Assembly: GCA_944382905.1 (NCBI GenBank)
Contig: CALWNU010000012.1
Location: 1-33,842, forward strand
Origin: an uncultured Clostridia bacterium
GTDB lineage: Bacteria; Bacillota; Clostridia; Oscillospirales; Ruminococcaceae
DNA length: 33,842 nt
Reading direction: 5' to 3'
A program made the translations under genes and the position numbers. The first letter of the stretch is position 1; each line of letters opens with the position of its first letter. The notes under the pieces are model-generated. The model searched no databases. It saw only the letters and a list, made by a program, of their open reading frames with translations, and had not been told where the DNA came from. Below are positions 7,422 to 15,555 of the stretch, piece by piece.

Positions 7422-8243
7422 TCAGTCTTCAAAAATCACATCGTCTGCATCGGATTCTTCTTTCCCCTGGTCCTGCATGGCGTAATACGGGTCGATGACA
7501 TACTGCTTGATGACCGGATAAGCGTTAAAGGTAATGATAAACAGCGGCAGCGTCATGCCGATAAAGGGGAAAATGAACATGGACAGCGGGTAAAACAGAA
7601 ACTCCAGCCACAAAAACCCGACGCCGAACAGCAAGCTGCAAAAATTGCGGACCAGGTTGAGGAAGGCAAACAAAAAGCAGTTTTTGAAAATATCCTTCAA
7701 CTTCAAATCCACCGTGACGATCATGACGAAAACGTGGAAGGTCTCAAACAAGACCAGCAAAGTCATAATCAGCACCAGGACCCGGAAGACGAAATTAAAA
7801 ATGCCAAGATCCACCTGCCCGCCGTAGAACTGATAGGCCGAATAACAGGCGAACAGCGCCAATGCATTGATCAAAAACGCGGCGGCAGCCTGTTTGTAAT
7901 TGCGTTTAAACTGGTCGAAGAAATCCGACACCAAAAATACCGGGGTCTCAGTGGCGAAATTACGCAGCACATACACCGCCCCCGCGGTGGCCGGACCTGC
8001 CGTAAACGTCCCGACAAAAAAGAACGCCAGATAGGCCAGCACTGCATTGCGCTCGGTCAGCAGGGTTCCCGCCACCAGCGGCGGAATCCAAAACAGCAAA
8101 TACAGCAAATTCAACTGGATCAGCTTCCAGAACTTGCGGAAAAACAGCTCGAAAAACAAGAAAAAGCGGCGCTTTTTCTGCTGATCTTTTTCTACGCCTG
8201 GGCCCGGTTTGGAATAGTTAAACATGTTTGAAATAAGTCCCAT
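7422..8243 (-). CDS. YesL-like membrane protein (DUF624 family)
   Basis: The 273-residue protein starts at ATG 8241-8243 after AGGAGAG; an upstream in-frame GTG (8270) has no good ribosome site. It has a basic N-terminal stretch (QQKKRRFFLF) and then about five membrane helices; the segment FWKLIQLNLLYLLFWIPPL is typical of DUF624/YesL proteins. In Bacillus, YesL lies in a pectin-derived sugar cluster, but here no carbohydrate gene is adjacent. The C-terminal tail is acidic (KEESDADDVIFED). It follows spoIIM by 101 bp on the same strand. The molecular role is unknown. Confidence 0.75.
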   Translation of the reverse strand: MGLISNMFNYSKPGPGVEKDQQKKRRFFLFFELFFRKFWKLIQLNLLYLLFWIPPLVAGTLLTERNAVLAYLAFFFVGTFTAGPATAGAVYVLRNFATETPVFLVSDFFDQFKRNYKQAAAAFLINALALFACYSAYQFYGGQVDLGIFNFVFRVLVLIMTLLVLFETFHVFVMIVTVDLKLKDIFKNCFLFAFLNLVRNFCSLLFGVGFLWLEFLFYPLSMFIFPFIGMTLPLFIITFNAYPVIKQYVIDPYYAMQDQGKEESDADDVIFED

Positions 8244-8344
8244 TGGATGAATCTCTCCTGATTTTTTCACATTGCGGAATCTCCGCTTTTTTTATGATAC
8301 CACAAATTTTAAAAAAGTCATCTCTTTTTTGTGAACAGGAGCGC

Positions 8345-8971
8345 TCATCCCATCGCCGGGAACAGCCCGCTGCAAAAGAAGCTGCAGACGCCGTCTATCA
8401 AAGCGGCGCCGAATAAAAGCGCCGACAGCACCAAAAATTCCAGGCAGTACGGCCGCGCCGTCATCTGCGCGGACCCTTTCATGGCGCCGTACAGCCCGGC
8501 GGAAAACCGGAATGCGCTTTGCCCTGCCCGCAACAGCACCAGTACGGTCAAAATGCAGTTGGGCAGCAGCATCAACACCACATACCCCATCCCGTCCATG
8601 CCGTACAGACTGTAGACCCCGCCGGCGGTCAGCCCGTACCCCAATCCACGGAACAGCAAAATCAGGCAGATAAACGGCTGCCCCACCGCGCAGAACCCAC
8701 TGAGAAAAATCGCCAAAAGAAATGCCGACGCCCCCAAAAAGGATTGAATCAGTGTCTGGGAAAACGCTTGCGTACCCCGTCCAGTAGCAAATCCATGGAC
8801 AATCTGGCCGATGAAACCCTGCCAGCTGTCGCGGTTTGCGCGGATGAGGCAGGCGCCCAGCAGAATCCCAATAAAGAACAAAATGGTCAGCAATACAAAA
8901 ATTTCATTTCGATACAGCAGCTTCCGGATACTCCTTTGCAGCCGCTGTGCCCTTCCCGCCCGTTTTACCAA
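8345..8971 (-). CDS. spoIIM: Stage II sporulation protein M homologue (SpoIIM)
   Basis: A 208-residue membrane protein with about five helices, similar in length to Bacillus SpoIIM. It has the family features LLTILFFIGILLGA near the N-terminus, LSGFCAVGQP, and the LFRGLGYGLTAGGVY loop. In Bacillus, SpoIIM with SpoIID and SpoIIP (the DMP complex) dissolves septal peptidoglycan and drives engulfment of the forespore. The start is a TTG (8969-8971) with AGGAG seven bases upstream. Its presence implies an endospore former. No spoIID or spoIIP is in the window. Confidence 0.85.
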   Translation of the reverse strand: MVKRAGRAQRLQRSIRKLLYRNEIFVLLTILFFIGILLGACLIRANRDSWQGFIGQIVHGFATGRGTQAFSQTLIQSFLGASAFLLAIFLSGFCAVGQPFICLILLFRGLGYGLTAGGVYSLYGMDGMGYVVLMLLPNCILTVLVLLRAGQSAFRFSAGLYGAMKGSAQMTARPYCLEFLVLSALLFGAALIDGVCSFFCSGLFPAMG

Positions 8972-9078
8972 TGGATTCTCCTCCCTTTTCCGATTCCTGT
9001 CAGGCCTGCTTGTTCAAAAACAACATCGCTTGTTCCAAAGCAATATATGCCCGGCAAGTTGGAAAAAGACCGCAAAAC

Positions 9079-9115
9079 GCCAAAAAGCCTTCGCAAAATA
9101 CGAAGGCTTTTTGGC
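9079..9115 (-). terminator. Terminator downstream of the TIGR04086 gene
   Basis: A 15-bp perfect stem, 9079-9093 with 9101-9115 (core AAGCCTTCG/CGAAGGCTT), 7-nt loop, with T-rich sequence in and after the right arm on the minus strand. It separates the tgt-yajC-side genes from spoIIM. Confidence 0.8.
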
Positions 9116-9195
9116 ATCGAATCCAACAAATTCTAATCGGCCGCAGGTGGGAAAACCCCAATCCCCTTTATCCCCTTTCCTGACGGCACTTTTGT

Positions 9196-9609
9196 TCAGG
9201 CTTTTCGCCGCCCCCGGCGGTTGACGCCCAGCACCCCGCCGGTACAGCACGCCGCCAGCACAACGACCAGCCTGACCGCGTGGGAAGCGTCCAAGGAAAA
9301 ATGCAGCGCCAAAAGCGAGATCCCGGTGAGGATTATATAATCCACAAAACCGGTCAGAAAGCCGCACAGCAGCCCCCGTTGGCCGCAAATCCGGGCGCTG
9401 ATATAGCCGCCCAGAAACCCTCCAATCCCCATCGCGCCGATCGCCAACGGCACAATGGCGCCCTGGGGAATATCCTGCAAGGTGAGCAGCAGGGCAAACA
9501 ACATCAACACGACGGCGGTCCCCAATAGGCTGACAACGGTGCCCAGCAGCACCGGCATAATCCATTTCCCCACCGGAGAGGACTCCCCTTTCGGCGAATG
9601 GTTGCGCAT
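9196..9609 (-). CDS. TIGR04086 (YrzE-like) membrane protein
   Basis: The 137-residue product has four predicted helices and glycine-rich turns (GGFLGGYISARICGQRGLLCGFLTGFVDYII), the pattern of the small membrane family TIGR04086/YrzE, which often sits next to yajC in Clostridia. Three starts are possible (GTG 9618, ATG 9615, ATG 9609); I chose ATG 9609 because GGGAG lies eight bases before it. It is 98 bp after yajC on the same strand and followed by a terminator, so it is likely the last gene of the tgt-yajC group. Function is unknown. Confidence 0.75.
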   Translation of the reverse strand: MRNHSPKGESSPVGKWIMPVLLGTVVSLLGTAVVLMLFALLLTLQDIPQGAIVPLAIGAMGIGGFLGGYISARICGQRGLLCGFLTGFVDYIILTGISLLALHFSLDASHAVRLVVVLAACCTGGVLGVNRRGRRKA

Positions 9610-9707
9610 ATTCATCACTCCCGACCAAGCTTGCTTTGTTTCAGCATATTCTGTTCGGGATCGATTTATGCGTACGTTCCCGCTCCATCGGCCATACCGT
9701 TCCTAGA

Positions 9708-10034
9708 TTATTTCTTTTCCTCGGTGTCATGCTCCGTCAGGCAGGTCTCCACTGCTTTGCGGAGAATGCGGATTTTGCTTCTTTCATTCCCGGTTTCAAT
9801 CACCAGCGTATCGTCTTTGATGCTGACGATAATCCCGATGATTCCGCCATAGGTTACCACTTCATCGCCAATCTGCAAATTCGAGCGCATCGCGGCTTCC
9901 TGTTTGGTTTTTTTGTTCTGCGGGCGGATCAGCATAAAATAAAAGACAACCAGAATCAATACCAAGGGCAGAAAAGACGCCAGCATCCCCGCGCCACTTG
10001 CAGTAGACTCCGTAGTGAGAAAAAGATTGAACAT
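9708..10034 (-). CDS. yajC: Preprotein translocase accessory subunit YajC
   Basis: A 108-residue protein with one N-terminal membrane helix (about 17-36, LPLVLILVVFYFMLIRPQNK, including the signature IRPQNKK) followed by a basic linker and a small cytoplasmic domain with LQIGDEVVTYGGIIGII. YajC associates with SecDF in the protein export machinery. The start follows TGGAGGAG. Its position just after tgt is conserved in many bacteria. Confidence 0.95.
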   Translation of the reverse strand: MFNLFLTTESTASGAGMLASFLPLVLILVVFYFMLIRPQNKKTKQEAAMRSNLQIGDEVVTYGGIIGIIVSIKDDTLVIETGNERSKIRILRKAVETCLTEHDTEEKK

Positions 10035-10164
10035 CGTGATGACTCCTCCAATTTTTCTTGTAGTTGTGTGTTCCTATCATAGCATGGATAAACGCTTTCC
10101 GCAAGGGAAATTCCTCCAGCTGCGGCGAAATTTTCCCGCTGCTGTTTTGCCTGCAGCCCCGCTG

Positions 10165-11295
10165 TTAAATTCGCCGCCCCAGTACAAGGCGCTGTTCCTC
10201 GTAAAAGGACTGGTACCTGCCCTGATCCAGTGCCTCCCGGATTTTTTCCATCAGGGTATTGTAAAAGTACAGGTTATGCTGGACTGCCAAACGCATGGCC
10301 AGCATCTCGTTGGCTTTGAACAGATGCCGCAGGTAAGCGCGGGAATGCCGCTGGCAGGTGGGGCAGTCGCACTGCTCGTCCACCGGAAGCAGATCCCGCT
10401 CATATTTGGCGTTCATGATATTGCGGATGCCCTGCCAGGTGAAAAGATGCCCATGCCGCGCGTTGCGCGAAGGCATGACGCAGTCGAATAAATCCACGCC
10501 GCGCCAAACCGCCTCTAAGATATTGACCGGCGTGCCGACCCCCATGAGGTACCGGGGCTTATCCGCCGGGGCAAAGGGTTCTACCGCCTCGATTATGCGG
10601 TACATCTCTTCCGTAGGTTCCCCGACTGCCAAACCGCCGATGGCCACGCCGTCCAGATCCATCCCCGCCAGTTCCCTCATATGCCGGATCCGCAAATCGT
10701 CAAATACGCAGCCTTGGTTAATGCCGAATAACATCTGGTGCGGATTGATGGTCCCCTCCTGCCGGTTTAACCGATCCAGTTCCGCCCGGCAGCGGTACAG
10801 CCAGCGGATGGTCCGATCCACCGAAGCTTCCGCATAAGCGCGCGGGGCCGGATTTTCCACGCATTCGTCAAAGGCCATGGCGATGGTGGATCCCAGATTG
10901 GACTGGATCCGCATACTTTCCTCCGGGCCCATGAAAATCTTTTTCCCGTCGATGTGGGAGGAAAAATAAACCCCTTCTTCCTTGATTTTGCGCAATTTTG
11001 CCAAAGAAAATACCTGGAACCCGCCGCTATCGGTCAAAATGGGGCCGTTCCAGCCCATAAACCGGTGCAGCCCGCCCAGGTCGTGGATCAACTGGTCGCC
11101 CGGCCGCAGATGCAGATGGTAGGTATTGCAAAGCTCCACCTGGCATTTTAACTGCGCCAGGTCGTAAGAAGAAATTCCGCCTTTGATCGCCCCCGCGGTC
11201 CCCACATTCATAAAGGCCGGCATCTGGATATCGCCATGCACGGTATGGAATACGCCCCGGCGGGCGTGTCCTTCCTTTTTGATCAACTGATACAT
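10165..11295 (-). CDS. tgt: tRNA-guanine transglycosylase
   Basis: The 376-residue enzyme exchanges the wobble guanine of GUN-anticodon tRNAs for preQ1 in queuosine synthesis. Visible active-site features are ILTDSGGFQVFS (general acid D89), the substrate loop GGLAVGEP, the nucleophile D271 in LFDCVMPSRNAR, and the zinc site C309-x-C311-x2-C314 with H340. The ATG at 11293-11295 follows GGAGGAAGC; a much longer frame upstream is not real. It leads yajC by 130 bp. queA, which acts on the next step, is in the window but 3 kb away on the other strand. Confidence 0.96.
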   Translation of the reverse strand: MYQLIKKEGHARRGVFHTVHGDIQMPAFMNVGTAGAIKGGISSYDLAQLKCQVELCNTYHLHLRPGDQLIHDLGGLHRFMGWNGPILTDSGGFQVFSLAKLRKIKEEGVYFSSHIDGKKIFMGPEESMRIQSNLGSTIAMAFDECVENPAPRAYAEASVDRTIRWLYRCRAELDRLNRQEGTINPHQMLFGINQGCVFDDLRIRHMRELAGMDLDGVAIGGLAVGEPTEEMYRIIEAVEPFAPADKPRYLMGVGTPVNILEAVWRGVDLFDCVMPSRNARHGHLFTWQGIRNIMNAKYERDLLPVDEQCDCPTCQRHSRAYLRHLFKANEMLAMRLAVQHNLYFYNTLMEKIREALDQGRYQSFYEEQRLVLGRRI

Positions 11296-11355
11296 ATGCT
11301 TCCTCCTGCGCCCCCTTTCCCGCAAAAAGGGAGGCTTTGATGCAAATTCTTTTTT

Positions 11356-11384
11356 ATTATATCTAATTTTCTTTTGCAGGACAA
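11356..11384 (-). promoter_or_regulatory. tgt promoter
   Basis: Minus-strand TTGTCC (11379-11384) and TATAAT (11356-11361) with a 17-bp spacer, about 60 bp before the tgt start. Confidence 0.75.
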
Positions 11385-11427
11385 CCTGCTCTGTCGGCGC
11401 AAAGCGATTTTCTTTTTCGCGCGCCAA

Positions 11428-11458
11428 AAAGCGGGGAAGGATTCCCCTCCCCCGCTTT
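11428..11458 (-). terminator. Terminator of the asd-dapA operon
   Basis: AAAGCGGGG (11428-11436) pairs with CCCCGCTTT (11450-11458) and on the minus strand is followed by CTTTTTGG. It overlaps the stop codon of the preceding unknown gene. Confidence 0.85.
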
Positions 11459-11894
11459 ATTCTTGGGTCGGCGCAGCGAACGCTTCCTGCACGGCGTCCC
11501 ATTCCCATTCGTCGCAGCAGGCGGCAAAGGTATCTTTTCCCAAATACAGCAGTTGCCTGCCAGGATCCCCACTCAAAAAAACCTTTTGTACCAGATCCGC
11601 TGGCCATCCATTTCCTTCCAGAAGTGTCTTCCCCGTAACCTGCGTCTGGATGGCCGCCCCGGTCTGCCGGCGCAAGTCCCGGCAAAACCCCAGCAGCAAA
11701 TCGATCTGTGCTTCCGGGACAAAAAAGCAGGCTTCATCTGGGTTGGACCCTGGAGGCGAGAAGAAGGCGACAACCTGCAGCGTACTGCCGGCAAGGCTGC
11801 TGATTAACGAAGGGAAAATCCGGTTTTCCGTCGGATCCCAGGCAATCCGGGCCAGCAAAAGGCCTTCGGTCTGCCGCAACGTCTTTTTTCCCAT
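11457..11894 (-). CDS. Unknown protein coupled to dapA
   Basis: The 145-residue product has no membrane segment and no motif I recognise. It looks like a small mixed alpha/beta protein, with a hydrophobic core pattern (TLQVVAFFSPPG, AQIDLLLGFCRDLRR, DLVQKVFLSGDPGRQLLYLG) and an acidic, Trp-containing C-terminus (CCDEWEWDAVQEAF). It is translationally coupled to dapA: the stop and start share one base (TGATG) and GGAGGTGAT lies inside the dapA end. It is the last gene of the asd-dapA operon, so a link to aspartate-family amino acid synthesis, cell wall or spore dipicolinate supply is possible but not shown. Confidence 0.7.
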   Translation of the reverse strand: MGKKTLRQTEGLLLARIAWDPTENRIFPSLISSLAGSTLQVVAFFSPPGSNPDEACFFVPEAQIDLLLGFCRDLRRQTGAAIQTQVTGKTLLEGNGWPADLVQKVFLSGDPGRQLLYLGKDTFAACCDEWEWDAVQEAFAAPTQE

Positions 11895-12805
11895 CAGGCA
11901 TCACCTCCCGGCTCGGCAAGCGGGATCCCCAGGCGGGTCATTTCCTCTTTCAGCCGCTGCGCCACCGCCTCGGACGGCCCCACCAGCGGCAGGCGGCAAG
12001 GCCCTGCCTTCCACCCGGCCAAATTCATGGCCGCTTTCACCGGGATGGGATTGACCTGCGCAAACAGGGCGTCCATCAAGCCCAGCAGCCAAAGCTGCAT
12101 TTCCCGGCACCCTGCCGCATCTTGTTTGAGCCCCTGCCGGCACAGATCCGCCATCGGCCCCGGCAGCAGATTGGAAATCACCGATACCACCCCTTTGCCG
12201 CCCATGGCAAGGATCGGCGCGGCAATATCATCGTTGCCGCTGTAGACCGGCAGGTCCTCCCCACAGGCCTCCATAATCCGGATCGCTTTCCCCATATCGC
12301 CGCTGGCTTCCTTGATCCCGGCAATCAGCGGATGCTTTGCCAGCGTGCGGCAGGTATCCAGGGAAATATCCATCCCTGTCCGGGACGGCACATTGTAGAC
12401 GATCAGCGGCAGTCCCGCCGCTTCCGCAATGGTGGTAAAATGGCGCACCAGCCCCTCCTGGGTGGTTTTGTTGTAGTAAGGGGTGACGGACATCAGCGCG
12501 TCCGCGCCAATGGCGGCGGCCTCTTTGGAGGTAATCACCGAAAACGCCGTGTCGTTGCTGCCGCTTCCCGCAATCACCGGCACCCGCCCCGCCGCCTGCT
12601 CCACCACGCAGGCCAGTACCCGCAAATGCTCTTCCCGGCTGAGTGTGGCGCATTCCCCCGTGGTCCCGCAGGCAACCAGGGCATGGATCCCCTGCCCGAT
12701 CTGCCATTCTACCAGCCGCTTCATCTCCGGCAGGTTCACCGATCCATCTGCGTGCATCGGCGTAATCAGCGCCGTTGCCGCGCCCAAAAAAACAGCTTGT
12801 TTCAT
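11894..12805 (-). CDS. dapA: 4-hydroxy-tetrahydrodipicolinate synthase
   Basis: A 303-residue class I aldolase that condenses pyruvate with aspartate semialdehyde, the first committed step to diaminopimelate, lysine and dipicolinate. Conserved residues are GTTGE (47-51), TPYYNK (108-113), the proton-relay Tyr137 in IVYNVPSRTG, the Schiff-base Lys165 in AGIKEAS, and GNDD. The length equals the usual 290-300. It lies 74 bp after asd, whose product is its substrate, and overlaps the next gene by one base. Confidence 0.96.
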   Translation of the reverse strand: MKQAVFLGAATALITPMHADGSVNLPEMKRLVEWQIGQGIHALVACGTTGECATLSREEHLRVLACVVEQAAGRVPVIAGSGSNDTAFSVITSKEAAAIGADALMSVTPYYNKTTQEGLVRHFTTIAEAAGLPLIVYNVPSRTGMDISLDTCRTLAKHPLIAGIKEASGDMGKAIRIMEACGEDLPVYSGNDDIAAPILAMGGKGVVSVISNLLPGPMADLCRQGLKQDAAGCREMQLWLLGLMDALFAQVNPIPVKAAMNLAGWKAGPCRLPLVGPSEAVAQRLKEEMTRLGIPLAEPGGDA

Positions 12806-12879
12806 TCAGATCAACCGCCTTTCCAACCAAAGTCAGATGTGGGTTCTCTGCCAAAACAAGCTGTAGAGTGCAAAAGCTC

Positions 12880-13971
12880 TTATGTACGCGAATCCAGGTA
12901 GCCTTTTGCCGCCAGCAGTTCCGCCATCAAAACAGCGCCGCCAGCCGCACCGCGCAGGGTGTTATGAGAAAGGCAGACAAACTTCACATCATACTGCGTA
13001 TCTTCTCTTAAACGTCCTACGCAAACGGCCATCCCGTTTTCCACCATCCGGTCCAGCTTCGGCTGCGGCCGGTCGTCCTGCGCAAAGTAATGCAAAAACT
13101 GCTTCGGCGCGCTGGGCAGCCCGAGGATTTGCGGGGCGCCTTGGAAAGCCGCCCATTTTTCTTTGATCTGTTCCAGCGTGGGCTTTTTCGCAAAGCTGGC
13201 GAACACTGCCGCCATATGTCCGTCAGACACATTGACCCGCAGGCACTGGGTGGTAATCGACGGCGCCTTTGCCGGGATGATCCCGTCCGGCCCTACCGTT
13301 CCCCAGATTTTCAAAGGTTCCTGCTCGCTTTTTTCTTCCTCGCCAGAAATAAAAGGAATCACATTGTCGTCCATCTCCGGCCAGGTGGAGAAGGTTTTTC
13401 CCGCGCCGGAAATCGCCTGATAGGTGCAGGCAAGCACCTTGGTCACGCCAAACTCCTCCATCAGCGGATGCAAAGCCGGTACATAGCTTTGCAGCGAACA
13501 GTTGGATTTCACTGCGATAAAGCCGCGCTTGGTCCCCAGCCGTTTGCGCTGAATGTCGATGAGCGAAGCATGCCCGTCGTTGATTTCCGGGATGATCATG
13601 GGAACGTCCGGCGTGCCGCGGTGGGCGCTGTTGTTGGAAATCACCGGGCATTCCAGCTTGGCGTACGCTTCTTCCAACGCACGGGTCGCCGCTTTTTCCA
13701 TGTTCACGGCGCAGAAAACAAAGTCTACCATCCCGGCGATCCGTTCCATGTCCGCCGTTGCGTCCAGCATAACCATGGACTTCGCCCATTCCGGGATGGG
13801 GCCAGCCATAGCCCAGCGGGATCCCACCGCCTCTTCATAGGTTTTGCCGGCAGAACGGGAAGACGCGGCCAATACCACCGGATGGAACCAGGGGTGCTGA
13901 TCCAAAAGGCTGATAAACCGCTGTCCGACCATACCTGTGGCGCCAATGATGCCGACCTTATAATTTTTCAT
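12880..13971 (-). CDS. asd: Aspartate-semialdehyde dehydrogenase, archaeal/yeast-like type
   Basis: The 363-residue protein reduces aspartyl phosphate to aspartate semialdehyde with NADPH. It has the nucleotide loop GIIGATGMVGQRF (8-20), the catalytic Cys158 in SNCSLQSYVPALHPL and His252 in SDGHMAAVFASF. The sequence style (DQHPWFH, SNCS, NVSDGHMA) and length fit the TIGR00978 branch shared by archaea, yeasts and some Clostridia rather than the common bacterial form. The ATG at 13969-13971 follows AGGAGTAGGAG; the longer frame upstream lacks support. It is the first gene of the operon asd-dapA-unknown. Confidence 0.93.
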   Translation of the reverse strand: MKNYKVGIIGATGMVGQRFISLLDQHPWFHPVVLAASSRSAGKTYEEAVGSRWAMAGPIPEWAKSMVMLDATADMERIAGMVDFVFCAVNMEKAATRALEEAYAKLECPVISNNSAHRGTPDVPMIIPEINDGHASLIDIQRKRLGTKRGFIAVKSNCSLQSYVPALHPLMEEFGVTKVLACTYQAISGAGKTFSTWPEMDDNVIPFISGEEEKSEQEPLKIWGTVGPDGIIPAKAPSITTQCLRVNVSDGHMAAVFASFAKKPTLEQIKEKWAAFQGAPQILGLPSAPKQFLHYFAQDDRPQPKLDRMVENGMAVCVGRLREDTQYDVKFVCLSHNTLRGAAGGAVLMAELLAAKGYLDSRT

Positions 13972-14003
13972 ACTCCTACTCCTCTGCTTCCATATTGCTA
14001 TCC

Positions 14004-14034
14004 TATTTGTCAACCGCCCAAAAGGTGACAAATA
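14004..14034. repeat. Inverted repeat in the asd leader
   Basis: TATTTGTCA (14004-14012) and TGACAAATA (14026-14034) form a 9-bp perfect arm pair separated by 13 bp, about 30 bp before the asd start. It could be an operator or an mRNA hairpin. I see no T-box or lysine-riboswitch consensus in 13972-14263. Confidence 0.5.
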
Positions 14035-14112
14035 AGACGGGCTTTCCATCCTCTTCTTCCATCTCCTAACCGGATCTTTCCTTTGGTGCCGGCGGCAGAA
14101 TGCAAAAACCGG

Positions 14113-14141
14113 TTGTATTGCGGGGGCAATTGCATTATAAT
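14113..14141 (+). promoter_or_regulatory. queA promoter with a symmetric -10 box
   Basis: TTGTAT (14113-14118) and TATAAT (14136-14141) are 17 bp apart on the plus strand. The sequence ATTATAAT also provides TATAAT on the minus strand (14134-14139), possibly the asd -10 box, but the matching minus -35 is weak. Confidence 0.65.
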
Positions 14142-14263
14142 GGCAGAAGGCCTTTGTGTTTGCAGGAAAAGAATCCTTTTCCGTCAGTTTTAGTTATCGT
14201 AACATCCCGAATCAATCTTTGTCAATGATTTTCCAATCTTTTATCGCATAGGGGAAGAAGAAT

Positions 14264-15286
14264 ATGAAAAAAAGTGATTTTTGGTACGATTTGCCCGAAT
14301 CGCTCATTGCGCAAACGCCGGTGGAACCGCGGGACCATTCCCGCCTGATGCACCTGTCCAGACAGGACGGCAGCATTGCGCATCTGCATTTCTACGATCT
14401 GCTGGATCTGCTCCAGCCCGGCGACTGCTTAATTGTCAACGATTCCAGGGTGCTTCCTGCACGGTTGTACGGGTATAAGTCCACCGGCGCGCGCATTGAA
14501 ATGCTTTTGTTGGAGCAAAAAGGGCCCGATACCTGGGAAGTACTGGTCAAGCCCGGCAAGAAAGCGCTGCCCGGTACCACGGTCCATTTTGGCGACGGGC
14601 TGCTGCAGGCCCAGATTCTCACCGTGCTGGACGGCGGGAACCGGCTGGTCCGCTTTTCTTACCAGGGAAATTTCTATGAGATCCTGGAACAGATCGGCCA
14701 GATGCCCCTGCCCCACTATATCACGGCAAAACTGGAAGACAAGGAGCGGTATCAGACGGTGTATTCCCACGAGCTGGGATCTGCCGCCGCGCCCACTGCC
14801 GGGCTGCATTTTACACGGGATATGATGAAACGGCTGGAGGAAAAGGGCGTCCGGATCGGCTATGTGACCCTGCATGTAGGCCTTGGCACCTTTCGCCCGG
14901 TGAAGGTGGATGAAATTACCGAACATAAAATGCATTCGGAACATTACCGCCTGCCGGAAGAAACCGCCCAGCTGATTCGCCAGACCAAGGAGTCCGGCGG
15001 GCGGGTGATCGCCGTGGGTACCACCAGCACCAGGACGCTGGAATCGGTGGCGACCAAATACGGCAGTGTGGTGGCAGACGAAGGGTATACGGATATCTTC
15101 ATCTATCCCGGTTATTCTTTCCGGGTGCTGGACGGCCTGATTACCAATTTCCATCTGCCGGAAAGCACCTTGATCATGCTGGTCAGCGCCTTTGCCGGAT
15201 ATGAAAATACCATGCACGCCTATCAGACCGCTGTGCAGGAAAAATACCGGTTTTACAGCTTCGGCGACGCCATGCTGATTTTATAA
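14264..15286 (+). CDS. queA: S-adenosylmethionine:tRNA ribosyltransferase-isomerase
   Basis: A 340-residue enzyme that moves the ribosyl part of SAM onto preQ1-tRNA to give epoxyqueuosine. The N-terminus ([19 protein letters not shown]), the [13 protein letters not shown] motif, the LGTFRPVK element, [11 protein letters not shown], and the ending [20 protein letters not shown] are characteristic. Start ATG 14264 follows AGGGGAAG. Unlike many genomes it is not adjacent to tgt, but is divergent from asd. Confidence 0.97.
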   Translation: MKKSDFWYDLPESLIAQTPVEPRDHSRLMHLSRQDGSIAHLHFYDLLDLLQPGDCLIVNDSRVLPARLYGYKSTGARIEMLLLEQKGPDTWEVLVKPGKKALPGTTVHFGDGLLQAQILTVLDGGNRLVRFSYQGNFYEILEQIGQMPLPHYITAKLEDKERYQTVYSHELGSAAAPTAGLHFTRDMMKRLEEKGVRIGYVTLHVGLGTFRPVKVDEITEHKMHSEHYRLPEETAQLIRQTKESGGRVIAVGTTSTRTLESVATKYGSVVADEGYTDIFIYPGYSFRVLDGLITNFHLPESTLIMLVSAFAGYENTMHAYQTAVQEKYRFYSFGDAMLIL

Positions 15287-15379
15287 TCAGGCGGTCTATA
15301 CCCAGAAACGGCAACATAGAAAACGAATGATGGCCACGGACAAAAAAATATCAAACAATCGCACTGGCATAAAAACAAA

Positions 15380-15412
15380 CAAAGAGGCGCTGGAAATTCC
15401 AGTGCCTCTTTG
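15380..15412 (+). terminator. Probable queA terminator
   Basis: CAAAGAGGCGCTGG (15380-15393) pairs with CCAGTGCCTCTTTG (15399-15412) with one G-T wobble; the T-rich part lies in the right arm. It is about 95 bp after the queA stop. The remaining 15413-15555 shows nothing clear. Confidence 0.65.
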
Positions 15413-15555
15413 TGGTTTCCATCCATTTTTCCAGATGCCCAGCGTTTATGCAGGACTTCTGCGATGTTTCTTCCTGTGCCGCCTGTAACAAGATCGGTCA
15501 CTGCGAGAATAGAAAACGGTGTAAAATCGCCCTTTTTCTGGGCTATCGCGGCCTT

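Noticed and set aside
8274..8293. Short plus-strand hairpin GCGGA/TCCGC with seven T
   Set aside because: It looks like a small terminator, but no plus-strand gene ends nearby and the stem is only 5 bp.
13972..14263. Possible lysine riboswitch or T-box before asd
   Set aside because: No AGGGTGGNACCGCG T-box consensus or lysine-riboswitch core was seen on the minus strand; only an inverted repeat remains.
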